Notes under the pieces: generated by a model
The model's database searches: none
What the model was told of the DNA's origin: nothing
What the model saw: only the letters and a program-made list of their open reading frames with translations
Shown: piece after piece, positions 1 to 10,915 of the stretch
Numbering within the stretch: the first letter of the stretch is position 1
Layout: each line of letters begins with the position of its first letter
Made by a program: the position numbers and the translations under genes
Assembly (NCBI GenBank): GCA_030533445.1
Contig: CM060064.1
Location: forward strand, 39,711,787-39,775,786
Length of the DNA: 64,000 nt
DNA from: Cyprinodon diabolis
Lineage: Eukaryota > Chordata > Actinopteri > Cyprinodontiformes > Cyprinodontidae
Direction: 5' to 3'

Positions 1-87
1 CTACTGCGTATTTAAAAATAGAGCGGGAGCAAAACTGAGTATGATTGTGCTTTATTCATGTATTTATTACAAAGTATTAATCAAACC
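1..87 (-). mobile_element. Duplicated 3' tail of pogo-like element
   Basis: This stretch repeats, with few changes, the sequence at 591-667, which on the minus strand is the 3' untranslated tail of the pogo-like transposase fragment next door. It carries the same closely spaced polyadenylation-type AATAAA words. It is therefore a detached second copy of that tail, in the same orientation, cut off by the window start. Confidence 0.6.
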
Positions 88-221
88 TGGGAGCTGGCCG
101 TGAGACAGACACATCGCAGATGACATAGCGCTGTGATCGCTCCTAAATTAACTTAAAATCCTGAAACCTGCCGACAGAATATGTTCGCTTTTATTACCGG
201 TATCCTGGTGCCTGCAGTTTA

Positions 222-575
222 AATTATTTAGATGAAAAACACCTGCCAGCCGCCGCGGTGAACCCGGAGGCTACCCGGCCTAGCAATGGGCTTAGAGGCT
301 GCTGTTGAAGGGATTCCTACTGTCGGCGCAGCGCTGGTATGTCGGGGTCTGAGTGCCTCCGCCAGAAATAATATAGGCAGGATGATAATCTGGATGAACT
401 GACTGCAATTATGAAGTTTTCAGGTGGACTTTCTCACTTAAAAACATATTAAAACTACTTTATTCCCACTGATCACAGCAAATATAGCTGCAAGATTTAG
501 ATTATTTAGATGAAAAAACACCTGCCAGCCGCCGCGGTGAAACCGGAGGAGACCGGCCCAGAGGCTGCTGTTGAA
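222..575. repeat. Local direct duplication inside transposon mosaic
   Basis: A block at about 222-272 (attatttagatg, then a GC-rich run ccgccgcggtga and ccggagg) recurs at about 502-550. A following piece (gaggctgctgttgaa) also recurs, at 294-308 and 561-575. The copies are direct and about 270 bp apart. They bracket the hAT-derived segment at 299-497, so the area looks rearranged rather than like a single clean insertion. Confidence 0.6.
299..497 (-). mobile_element. hAT internal segment (homologous to 9444-9628)
   Basis: The reverse complement of this stretch aligns over nearly 190 bp with the middle of the complete hAT element at 8854-9975. Shared stretches include gctatatttgctgtgatcag, tgggaataaagtag and acataccagcg. 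No terminal repeat is present here, so this is an internal fragment or part of a longer relative of that element. It lies directly beside the pogo-like copy. Confidence 0.7.
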
Positions 576-590
576 TTAAGTTTTCAGGTA

Positions 591-1246
591 GAAAAATAGA
601 GCGGGAGCAAAACTGTGTATGTTTGTGCTTTATTCAAGTATTTATTACAAAGTATTAATCAAACCCATCAAAGTCATCATCCTCTGTTTCTGAATTAAAC
701 AGCTGCACTAAATCAGACATGCCGGCTCCTCAGAAATAATGCCGACTTTTGCGAAAGCTCGAACAACAGAGCCAGCAGACACGTTAGCCCAAGCATCAAC
801 AATCCATCCGCAAACGGTGGCGTAACTTGCCCGGTGCTGCCTTCCACTTTTCGTGAAACTGTGGTCTCCATCTGTCATCCATCGCTCCCACGCCGCTCGC
901 AGCCTTACTTTGAATGGCCGGTTCACACCGATGTCGAGCGGTTGAAGTTCCTTTGTCAGACCTCCCGGGATAACGGCGAGCACAGCGTTCATTTGTTTCA
1001 CCATGTTTTTCACATCGGCTGTGAGATGGGCACGCATGGAGTCACAGATTAACAGCGATGGTGATGCGTGGAAAAAAACACCTGGTCTCCTCACATACAT
1101 CTGCCTAAGCCACGCTTTCATCATCTCCTCTCCACTTTTGAGGTGGTCTCAAAAGTCCGCAGTTACAACACACATATTGCGCACCGCACATTTTGAGGGG
1201 AAAAAAAGACGTTTATGTGCGCCTTATAGTCGTGAAAATACGGTAT
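591..1246 (-). mobile_element. Pogo/Tigger-like DNA transposon, internally deleted
   Basis: The right end (about 1180-1246) reads inward on the minus strand as taccgtattttcacgact followed by ataaggcgcac, the end type I associate with fish pogo/Tigger-like elements. The left side is the transposase 3' tail with AATAAA words. Between them lies only the C-terminal half of a DDE_1 transposase. The N-terminal helix-turn-helix half is missing, so this is a deleted, non-mobile copy. The terminal repeat belonging at the left was not found; the tail instead runs into hAT-derived DNA. Confidence 0.65.
655..1124 (-). pseudogene. Pogo-like DDE_1 transposase, C-terminal fragment
   Basis: Transposases of this family cut and paste the element in the nucleus using a DDE/D catalytic triad. 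From 1124 down, the frame gives a run with LLICDSMRAH (around a catalytic Asp), VIPGGLTKELQPLD and IGVNRPFK (around the last catalytic acidic residue), then WERWM, which matches the family order. The frame stops at 708. A second frame continues at once with SDLVQLF and an acidic end, DDDFDGFD, to a stop at 655-657. Such acidic tails are usual for pogo-type proteins, so a frameshift separates the two parts. The catalytic core's first half and the DNA-binding domain are absent. A domesticated gene is unlikely given the frameshift and truncation. Confidence 0.7.
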
Positions 1247-1249
1247 GTA

Positions 1250-1283
<34 letters not shown>
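1247..1283. repeat. (TA)n followed by poly-T
   Basis: A short TA dinucleotide tract runs into about 20 T residues. Low-complexity DNA adjoining the end of the pogo-like element. Confidence 0.9.
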
Positions 1284-1326
1284 TACTCCACCCCAGGGGC
1301 CCCCATCCTCCTAAATCCGGCCCTGG
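1284..1326 (-). mobile_element. Possible hAT-type end fragment
   Basis: The minus strand begins cagggccggatttagga, which resembles hAT terminal repeats starting CAGGGCCGG, and then runs into the poly-T/TA tract. No partner end or target duplication was found, so this is a weak call. Confidence 0.3.
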
Positions 1327-3459
1327 ATGAGACACTGACTTTCTGAACTTGAACGCTTTTTTGTTCACTGCTGATTTTAGGTCAACAGTCAATTGTACAA
1401 GTAAGGAGAAAAACAAATAAATCTACCTCTATGGGAACTTTACCCCTAAAGTAGAAAAAAGCAAACAATATTCATTGGTTGGGGCTGACTTTTTGCCATC
1501 ATTTAAAAATTAAAACATCAGCAAAAGCTCCGTAGGTGAATGGCCAAAACATAGGGTTAATGAAAAGTGGTGGAGGCAGTGGGAAAAAAGATGGACTCAT
1601 TCTAAAATAGCTTTTTCATATATTTAAGTTGGGCTATAGGTTCCAGTTGCACCCCTATTTGAATAAAACTCTGTCTATGTCTGTTATTAAAAGAGGGCTT
1701 CCCTGTGAGCCAATCAGTTCACTCAGATCCGATGGGAAAATTCTTCAGTTTCGGCTTCTCCTGCATCTCTTTCCCACTATACAGTTGTAACATCTGGATC
1801 ACCACACTGTGGAGTTTAATCAACAACGAGCATCAGGGCAGGAAGGGGGGGGGCGTATACTGAATCCATTAAATATGGATTAGAGTGGTAATCGCGGGAG
1901 AATGGGACAGGAGGGCAGACTGCAGGAGTGATGTCAGGTGGGTCAGCTGATGTGATCCTGAACCACAACAGAGGAAACGAAGAGGATGAAAGCTCCCATA
2001 GGTGCTGCTGCATTGCCCTTAACATAGATGCACAGAACAAACAGAAGAGGGAGTTTGCCACGTGCTAAATGTGGCTCAATCTGGGCATGAACAAACAATG
2101 GAGCAGATGAGAGGAAAAATGCTAATGAATTTAAGATGAGAACATAGATGGGGCACAAAATAGTGGGTGTTTGGGATTAGTCTGTGCAGCCCTGAGAGTG
2201 CATTACATCTGGGAATAAATGTGGGTTAATGATGCAGGAGACCAGATGTGTCTCACTCACATGTTGCATTTAATACAGAAAAATATCCAAAAAAATGAAT
2301 AGCGGTGTATTTTATAACAGCATCAAAGAGTAAAATTAGAAACAATCAGGAGATGTTTGAGGTGTCAGTTTGAAACCTGCACGATCATACTGTACTTGGC
2401 ATGCATCAATTTATAGTGTTTAACATATTGTAGTAAAATATGATTCTAGCAGATTCTGATTTGGCCCAAGATAAGAAAACTTATGAATAGATTTGCATTT
2501 GATTATGACAAACTCAGGTCAGACTGCACATAAAAAAAACAGACTGTAGTTCATCGTTTTGTTTATTTTTTTACTAAAAAGAGACACATGCAGTACGCTT
2601 CTAATAAAATATGTTGGAAGATGCCTCATTTATAAAAGAAACAATTGCAGCAGTCTGATCAAAATCTTTAAAACAGTCATGAAAACTTTACTTTGTTGGT
2701 TTTCAAAAACAAAAAAATTATACTTTAAAAAGTAGAAAAATCAGCTGAAAACAAAGAGGGGTCTTCACTTGATATTTATTTTAAAATTTAATACCATTAA
2801 ACAAGCCCCAAACAATGCTAATCAAAACAGACAAACAACCATAAACAATCTGCAACATTTAGAAAATTCACTTCAAATAATTTACATTAAATAGTCTACA
2901 AAAATAAATTACACAATTCATTTTAAAAAAGCTATTCATCCAACTATCCATTAAACTCCATTTTATATTGAAATCTTTGGCCAAATTTAGCAAATGTACT
3001 TCTTGTGTTAAAAGTCACAATTTTGTTAATGATTTGTTTTAGATTGCTTTGAATTTGTCAACCTATGCACTATCCTACAATGACAAGCATGATTTTTTTT
3101 AAAGTGTTTCAGACACAAATAATCCTTTTTCAGAGGCTCCCTAGTAAGTGGAGGATGAAAGCAGCTCAATAGCTGCTGTGGACATATTAAACACCATGTT
3201 TCTTTTCTTACAGAATCAAACTCTGCTCCACAACAACAAGAACAGATATAAAGGAATGATTTGGGAATATGATGGTGTGTTCTGACAATACAGTATTTGT
3301 GGAAAACATAAAACAAAGATGTTTTCTTATGGTGAGACAAAGAGAAAAAAATGGTCCTTTGATGTATTATTCCTTTACTGTTCAGAGGATGTTGCTAGAT
3401 TCGCTTTGGAAATAAAGTTTTGCAACCTAAAACTGAATCGGCAGTGAAATGATCAAACC
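1327..3459. other. No gene recognised
   Basis: AT-rich sequence with short A/T runs. The open frames near 1816-2158 and 3026-3340 are short, lack recognisable domains and show no splice context I trust. Nothing further supported. Confidence 0.5.
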
Positions 3460-3870
3460 TGATTTCCTTTCAAATTGTGGTGCGTCAAAGGCCAGCATGG
3501 TATCAGAGGGGGGAGTCTAATGCTGGCAGCTTGAAAGTCAGAGTCTTCCTTTGACAAGTAGGCTCTGACAGAGATATCAGGGAACACTTGTGATTTTGTA
3601 GATAAATTGAAGCTGACGGATAGAAATAAATTTGGGATTAAATTGAAGAGTGCTTTTCGCTCTCATCTCAGAAGTTATGTCGGAAAACCCTGCTGCTGGT
3701 GCTATATGATCGGTGTTAATAAAGAGCGGAGCTTTGACTTGATCAATCATAACATTTGGCAGCACAGAACACTGCGGAAAGGCTTATTACTTCTGCCGCT
3801 CCATCCTGCTGCAGCCTGGATTCATTTTCACACCAGGTCTTTTTCGTCTCTGCTGGTCTCTTCCTCTTTC
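3460..3870. promoter_or_regulatory. Candidate conserved non-coding element
   Basis: About 400 bp of balanced, non-repetitive composition inside AT-rich flanks, lacking transposon signatures and lacking a coding frame with codon structure. It has the look of vertebrate conserved non-coding elements. That is inference from texture only; an alignment to other fish would decide it. Confidence 0.25.
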
Positions 3871-5689
3871 ACACCCATTCCATCAATTCTATTCTCTTAG
3901 GCCTTTTATCTTCCCCCTGTTTCCTCATAATATTCCCCTATTTTTCTTTTATCAACGGCAGAATACTAGTGGCTGATCCCATATGCCTGTGCTCTTCTGT
4001 AACAAGAGATCATTAAAGTGAGGGGCAACAATAAAGGTTAAAATCATCCATTTTCAAGCTAGGTACAGTAGTCCTCATCATTGCCAAGTCAACTTTGTCG
4101 AGATTGTTCTAATTTGGATCACCATGGTCTGTTTTTTTTGTGTAATATGAATGCTTTTATATACAAAAATAATATAGAAAAGAAATAAATAAAACACTGC
4201 CGCAATCTAGCTGTTGTTTACCAGCTTTTTTTTTTATTTGCGGGATTTGTCATTTTACTCCTACTTTCTTTAATTGCAGCATTTTTGTTGCATTTGTTTT
4301 TCAGTCTTTATGTTCTATAGTTTGCATTATTCATCATGCTATGATGTTTAGCTGCTGCGAAAGGACTCAAACGAACTGAGGCAGAGTTGAATGACAACAG
4401 CAGCACTCTGAACAGTCTTTCACTACACAAGGAAACGGTGGTTAGGGACAAAAGTTGGTATTAGTGCATCCAACAGGGAAAACTGACGCTGTTTAAACGC
4501 CTGTGAAATATGTTTGTGTAAAGTATGAGATCAGGGGTTACGCCATTAGAGGGGCTCTTAGTCCAAATACTGAGTGGTTTCCTCCCCCTCCCTGTTATGA
4601 AATTATTTGTCAGTTCATTTGTTTTTAATTATAAAATAACCCAAATATCAATATTTTAAAAAAAGCTGCTAAAATTTAGTGAATTTAAAATTCTGGGGAA
4701 AAAAAATATTTTGCACCAACAATGGTGATCAACACAACACAAAAAATAACTAAGATAATCGATTTTAAGAAGGGTAAATGCGGAAACAAAAACTGCAATA
4801 AAACAAGCACCATAGGGATATTTAGTATAGAACTATGACTCATCCTATAAAGTGCCATTAGAATAAAGACCGAACCGGAGATTTCAGACCGGAGATCTTT
4901 CGGAAATATAAAAAAATCCTACAGAGATGATAATGGCTCGTAATGATTCTAGCTGCACAGTGCGATAGATGATGTGGTCCATCATTTGTATCCAAATTAT
5001 TTCTCCATCTCTACAAACTTTTCTTTTTGAAGGCTGAACATGGAATAATTTCTCATGTCTGCTGCTTATGTGTTCATAACTGATACTATTAATTTAATCA
5101 TAGAAGTGTAGAGCTGCTTTATTTGTGGATAACTACATGTGAAATCATGCATTGCAATATTTTGTTTGCATTTAAGTAAAAAGCTTCAAACCTTCTTGTT
5201 GTTTCTCTAACTCTCTCTGGGACCGACCAAAACCATTTCCTGACTTTTTAAGAAACCGTAGAAAAAAAAACTGAAGCAGAAAAACTAAATAATGTTCAAA
5301 CTATAGATCAGATGAGGTCAAAAATGGATGGGTGCATTTGCGTTAATCACATAATAAAAAACTATGCAGTTATAAAGTTGGGTTAATGTACATTTACATG
5401 TTGATGATGACAGCCCTATTTTATAAGGTTTTTATGCACTCCTCTTGTCATGCTTTATTCATTAACTCTTGACGTTTTTTTCAATACTGCTACCTAATTA
5501 CATAATGTGCTTATGAGAGGGGGGCACCAAAGAAGAGGCAAGACAGAGGTCCATCTTTTTCTTGAGCAAAGATTTTTGTACTATTTATGTTTAATAATAT
5601 AGTTCACTAATCTTTTTTAAATATGTATTTATTATTACTATATTATATCATAATATATCATTACTACTTACTATTACTCTCATCGACTC
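3871..5689. other. No gene recognised
   Basis: AT-rich unique-looking DNA with a pyrimidine-rich start (3871-3960) and an AT-rich stretch at 5575-5670. No domain-bearing frame or repeat family recognised. Confidence 0.5.
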
Positions 5690-6285
5690 TGCAGAATGTG
5701 TTAGTTTAATCTCCAACGTTCTACTCTCTCTGCTTTTTCTCATAGTAGCTTCATTCGGTCTGTTCCTGTTTGGCTGTGACATCATCCTGGAGTGAAATAT
5801 CAGCTGTGCTGTTGCCACCAACACCTTTGTTTATACTGTAGATGTTTGAGTTGTGTCTGTTTCTCAGTGTAGTCCTGTTTCTCTTACTGTGACTGGCTGG
5901 ATGTGCTCTCCTCATCCTCTGACATGGGAGCTGGCTTAGAGCTTGTTTGCCTGGCTGTGTATTTCCTGGACGGGGCTGCCTTTTACAGTTGCCTTTTGTA
6001 TCTCTGCTTGTGTCTCCTTACACCTAGTTGGCCTCGGCAGATGGCCGCTCACTCTGAGCCTGGTTCTGCTGGAGGTTTCTTCCTGTTAAAAGGGAGTTTT
6101 TCCTCTCCACTGTCGCTACAAGTGTGCTTAGTGTGAGGGATTGCCTTCAAGTAAATGAGTTGATCTAATGAACTGGTTTTCCTCAGTTAATCAAATTGTC
6201 TGCATGATCTGGTGAACTGCAAAGTGCCGTGAAATGACATGTGTTGCCAACTGGTACTATATAAATAAACCAAATTGAATTGAAC
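5690..6285 (+). mobile_element. L2-type LINE 3' end, ATTGA tail
   Basis: The sequence contains the 3' untranslated signature widespread in fish L2-type LINEs: ctggttctgctggaggtttc, then ttcctgttaaaagggag, then gatgacatgtgttg and a terminal tatataaataaa followed by attgaattgaa. The same signature occurs at 54345-54611 and, reversed, at 21421-21510. There is no reverse transcriptase in this copy; it is a strongly 5'-truncated insertion. The left boundary is approximate. Confidence 0.7.
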
Positions 6286-8853
6286 AATTATGGTTTTTCG
6301 CCAGCCCCTTTTTTGGTACCTCCATGGTACAAGGTGCTCAGGATATGCTGTGTGACACAGGGGTGGGAGCAATGGAACTCAGTAAAAGGCTATGGCTTTA
6401 GCAGCATAGGTCTATCAATCCTGAGAAAAAAAATAGTTTTACAGAAGGAAACCATAATGGCTTTACTGAAATTTTAATTGGAGTTCTCAATAAAACTATT
6501 GATCTACATGACGATTTTGGAAATAAGAAACATAACTTTCGTTTTGTATAATATTCGTACAGTCCAACTCGACAGTAACTGATGTGTTAAATTTAATGTT
6601 AAGTTTCATTATTTCACAGTAAACACACATATAGATCCCAGCAGGTAGGAGCAGCATTGCCTGAATATCAACCCTACACACTCTTAGAGAAACCGTCTCA
6701 TCAACTTCCATCTTGTGTGGAGGGGTTACTGGCACCTACTTCAATGTTGCTTGGTGCCAGGGGAAGAGATACAGACTCCCTCAGGCCATTAATCGGCGTC
6801 ATTCTACTAGTTGGAAGTGGGTGTATGATCACAAAAGTTATGAAAATATTTTATGAATTTTGAAAAGTTATTTGGTGTTGGTTTAAGTGTAATATACCAT
6901 TCTAGTAAAACTCTGAATGCAACCTTTTCCTGCAGTACATATATGGAGAATCCCCAACCTGTACACCTTTTGTTCTGTTTTGTATGCACATTATTCCAGC
7001 TGCAGAAGCTGTTTGTTTCAATACATACCCTGTGGGTTTTTGGACAGAAGGAGCAGGGTTGTGGCATATACACCACACCAGAATGACATTTTTTTCTGCA
7101 GCTAATGCATAATGCAACCTCTGAGATTATTACAGAAAACGGAGCAAAAGCTGAAACCTGCTCCTGCTAAAATTATTTTAGCAACTTGTGAGAAAAACAA
7201 GCCCAAAGTCACTTATGATGCCTTCTGTTAAGTTCCTGAATCACTGTTGTCCTTCTGTTGTGAGCTAATTTTGGTTTCAAAACAGACACACTGTAGAGTA
7301 TCGTTATGGTTATCATTTATTTCATTTTCAGTCCTTTGCAATATATTGTCTCTTTGTGGTTTTCCTTGTGATTTGTTATTTTCTTACATTTGTTCTGACA
7401 AGAATAAGAATAAGCCATGCTGTAAGAACAAAGCAGATTATGTAATACTGTAACTGCATGTTCACAGCACTCATCATCCTGAGCACTAGCATTTGGATTA
7501 TTTTACATTTCTTAAGTGGTTTTGCTGTAAAGACTAATTAATTTAGCAGTAATTTAAAGAAGATCAAAAGTAGCATCTTCCTTTCTATTGTCTCCAGGGG
7601 CTTTGATATCCTCCTATGCTACAGAAGTCCTTTTATACATAAAGCAAATATTCATAAAACCCACAGACAAGGCTAACTATTCAAAGGGACTACTTTATGA
7701 ACACAGCTCTTTTATTAATGTTTCCTTTCTGTGGTTATCGGAAACAACTGCCAGCTGTAGAATAATAACATGATTTATTATATTTTTCAAATAAAAAAAA
7801 ATGGATGTACTGAAATAATAAAGTCCAGAGAATCTAATACTGCTCCGCTCTGTTGTCCTTTCAATATTTCTCTCCTTTGAAAGTTTTCTTGTTCTTTCTC
7901 CGATAATATTGTTTGAGTTTGGATTAGAGTTTTACAATTTTTATAAAATCTAAATCTGGAAACATGACATCATGGAGAGAAAAGAATACGAATCAAAGGT
8001 TGTTATGTTTTTTTTTTTTTTTTGGTTGATTGGATGATTAAGATTTCTGATTATTTAAAGCTAAAGCCTTCTTCAAGTTTGGTTTGACATATTATTCATC
8101 TGAGACTTTTCTAATCTAATAAGTTCAGGGAAAGGAAGAACATTAACCAGAACCTTCCTTAGCACACATCACCCATGTATGAAGGCCTTAGTGGCATGTC
8201 TCTCCCCCTCTTTTATACTCCTTTTCCTGTCAGTGTACTGTCCATAAGAACAAGCCGCTAGTGCCGATCAAAAAAAAAAAAAAGCAGAACCTTCCGTGCT
8301 GATCGGTTAAATCAACACCTACTGCCCACATATCAAAATATGGTTTTAAACAATTTGGCAATGAATGAAAAAGCAACGGATGCTAGGAGAAAGCACAACA
8401 ACTAAAGTTCGGGATATACTGTGTGAATTTTGGCTGTTTTGGCTGTCATTTTCCAGTCGCATAACAAGTTTGAGGACCAGGCTGAATCATGTGTCGTATA
8501 TCGTGCTGTACACAAGGGGGTCCCAGCAGGTGATTGGCACCTCCCAACAAGCTCTCGATCAGAGATCTTGGTTCGCAAGAAAATCAAACCTGTTGAATAA
8601 TTTGGTCATGTCTGGTGAGTGAATCCCATGTTGAAGCGGTGACACGACTGAGAACTCTTTCCTCATTTTCACATTATGCATGAGCAATACAAAAATAGAA
8701 GCGACCTCCTCCTCCTTCTGTTAGTAGGTTCCCCTATTTATTGTGTTGCATGTCGGATTTGTTCAAGACACCGACCTGCCCCTGAGGAAGTACAATGTGA
8801 GTAGTCAGATGACATCGGAGCGTCGCTTAGTACAGTATGAAGACATACATCGC
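6286..8853. other. No gene recognised
   Basis: Mostly AT-rich DNA with poly-T at about 8008-8024 and poly-A at about 8271-8284. A patch at 8360-8660 is richer in CG dinucleotides and resembles worn DNA-transposon sequence, but I could not place it in a family. The overlapping frames between 6800 and 7110 on both strands have no recognisable domain. Confidence 0.45.
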
Positions 8854-9975
8854 TAGGGCTGGGTACCGAACATTGGTTCTTTCATGGTACTGACCGAAAT
8901 GCTTCGGTTTTACAGAGTATCGAAACATGCCTCGTCTTTAGGTGCCATGTTTCGGTGATTGGCTGTAACACTTAACGTTATTGCGTCATCCATGAAAAAT
9001 ACACAGGTGGTCACGCCTACAGCCAGGGTTCATGTGTATCTGTTATGAACTGGTTGCGAGCGTCGTGGAACCCTTTTAAAATGCCCCCCAGGTCAAAAGT
9101 GTGGCTTCACTTTATTAAGACTGATGCCAATAGTGCACAATGCAATACATCGTGCACGGAAACAATTTAAGAGCAGAAAGTTGCTCGGTCAAGAAGAGCG
9201 GACCGCAGCCGGCGCGACCATACCCCTCTCAGCAGCCCGTGGGCAGAGCAAAGCCAGAGCGGAGTGAATCATGCTGCTTTCAAACTGGACGCAGCAGGAG
9301 CAGCAAAATCACGTCTGCTGCTTCCTTTTTGCTGCTTGTACCAGCTTCTGACGCGTGGCTGAAGCAGCTTTGCTGCTCTGGCTGCGCGGTCGAAAAGTGG
9401 CTCTGACGCGCATTGGGCGGAGCTACTCTATCCTTTCTTTGCCTTGCAGCTATATTTGCTGTGATCAGTGGGAATAAAGTAGTTTTATTATGTTTTTAAG
9501 TGAGAAAATCCACCTGAAAACTTAATCAGTGCAGTCAGTTCATCCTGCCTTCCAATATTATTTCTGTCGGAGCCGCTCAGACCCCCACATACCAGCGGTG
9601 CGCTGTCAGTAGGAATTCCATTCAACAGGCTTGTTTGTCTCCTGAGAAAGCAGACATGTTAATTTTTCTAAAGAAAAACTGCTAAGTAAAAAGGTTCTCA
9701 CAATGTAACTGTGAATATTAGACACTGACTTGTTTGCAACTGTTCTTCTTCACTGAATTTTTTTTTTATTTAAGAGGAAAAATGTAAATAGAAAAATCAG
9801 AGCTTAAAATAAAACTCAAGATTTGTACTTTATTATGTTGTGTAATTTTCTTTTTCTTCGAATTGATATTATAAAACTGGTATCGAAAAAAGTATCGTTC
9901 AGGAATCGGTATCGAAGTGAAGGTATCGGTATTGGTACCGGCACCGAAAATTTTACCCAGGGATACCCAGCCCTA
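8854..9975. mobile_element. hAT element with 8-bp target duplication
   Basis: The element starts TAGGGCTGGGTACC and ends GGATACCCAGCCCTA, inverted copies of each other, and is flanked on both sides by the exact 8-bp duplication TACATCGC (8846-8853 and 9976-9983), which is diagnostic of hAT integration. Subterminal regions are full of imperfect GTATCGGTACCG-like words on both strands, probably transposase-binding sites. The interior keeps a piece of a BED zinc finger (9081-9170) but no catalytic hATC domain, so at 1122 bp it is non-autonomous. Part of the interior (9444-9628) recurs inverted at 299-497. Confidence 0.9.
9081..9170 (+). pseudogene. BED zinc-finger remnant of hAT transposase
   Basis: The 29-codon frame begins MPPRSKVWLHF and continues to AQCNTSC before a stop. 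BED fingers at the N terminus of hAT/ZBED transposases read as an aromatic SxVWxxF start followed by a CxxC pair and later two His. Here the start is clear, but the Cys pair is spaced CNTSC rather than CxxC and the His pair is lost beyond the stop. It is a decayed DNA-binding domain within the element at 8854-9975, not a host gene. Confidence 0.65.
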
Positions 9976-9983
9976 TACATCGC

Positions 9984-10540
9984 AAGCTGTGAACTTTTGA
10001 ATCCTGAGATTTATTTGCATAATTTCAGTTGGGGCTGCGAGCGACGACTGAAAATATTGCATAGTATATCCAAGGATTTAGGCCTTTAAGCTCCTGATTT
10101 TAATTTTTAAAGATGACATTGTTGATTCTGACACAACATATATAACAGCTCACATTAATCCTCCTGCACTGCTGTTGGTTGGGCTGTAGGCTTGGCACCT
10201 CTTGGTTTCATCACACCTATATGTTGTGCCTTCAACCATAATACTGCTGACCCATTTTGCGTTAGTCCGAGCGGTTGAAGCGGGAGGTGGAAAAGATGGA
10301 TCTGCCCTTGTTTTTGAATCCACATTTACCATGAACATTTTTTTTGCAGGCAAGGTCAACATTAGCTATTAAGTGAAGCATTATTTTATCTGTCTTTGCA
10401 AAGGATCAAACCTACTCTCTCAACTACAAAGTCCTGCTGAAATATTTATCTAAATTCTCCTAAAAATAGAACAAAAATGTAAAAGCATATGTGTCCATTC
10501 AAGTGATAAATGATTTTGAAGCACTGGGTAGAAATTTTGG
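9984..10540. other. No gene recognised
   Basis: Mixed-composition DNA between the hAT element and the SINE-like tail. No domain, repeat family or RNA gene seen. Confidence 0.5.
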
Positions 10541-10915
10541 GCTGAACAGTGGAAAAAAGTGGGTAGCACTGCTGCCTTGCAGCAAGAAGGTTCCTGGTTC
10601 AATTTCCGACCCGGGGTCTTTCTGCATGGAGTTTGCATGTTCTCCCTGTGTATGTGTGGGTTCTCTCCGGGTACTCCGGCTTCCTCCCACAGTCCAAAAA
10701 CATGACTGTTAGGTTAATTGGCTTTTCTAAATTCTCCTTAGGTGTGAGTGTGTACGTGAATGGTTGTTTGTCCTGAGTGTCTCTGTGTTGCCCTGCGATA
10801 GACTGGCAACCTGTCCAGGGTTTACCCGCCTCTCGCCCATTGACAGCTGGGGATAGGCACCAGAACCCCTTGTGACTACAGCAGGTATAAGTGTGACAGA
10901 GGATGGATGGATGGA
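10541..10915 (+). mobile_element. SINE-like tail family, copy 1
   Basis: The head carries a tRNA-like box B (ggttcaatttcc), followed by the fish-wide block tggagtttgcatgttctccc, ggttctctccgggtactccg, cttcctcccacagtccaaa and ttaggttaattggc. The copy ends in a short run of ATGG units. The same family is present at 52830-53224 (plus), 53859-54105 (minus) and 59866-59993 (minus). It is either a tRNA-derived SINE or a LINE 3' tail sharing that block; the sequence alone does not separate the two. Confidence 0.75.

Noticed and set aside
8360..8660. Patch suspected to be an EnSpm- or Harbinger-like miniature element
   Set aside because: Some word similarity only; no terminal repeats or duplication were identified.
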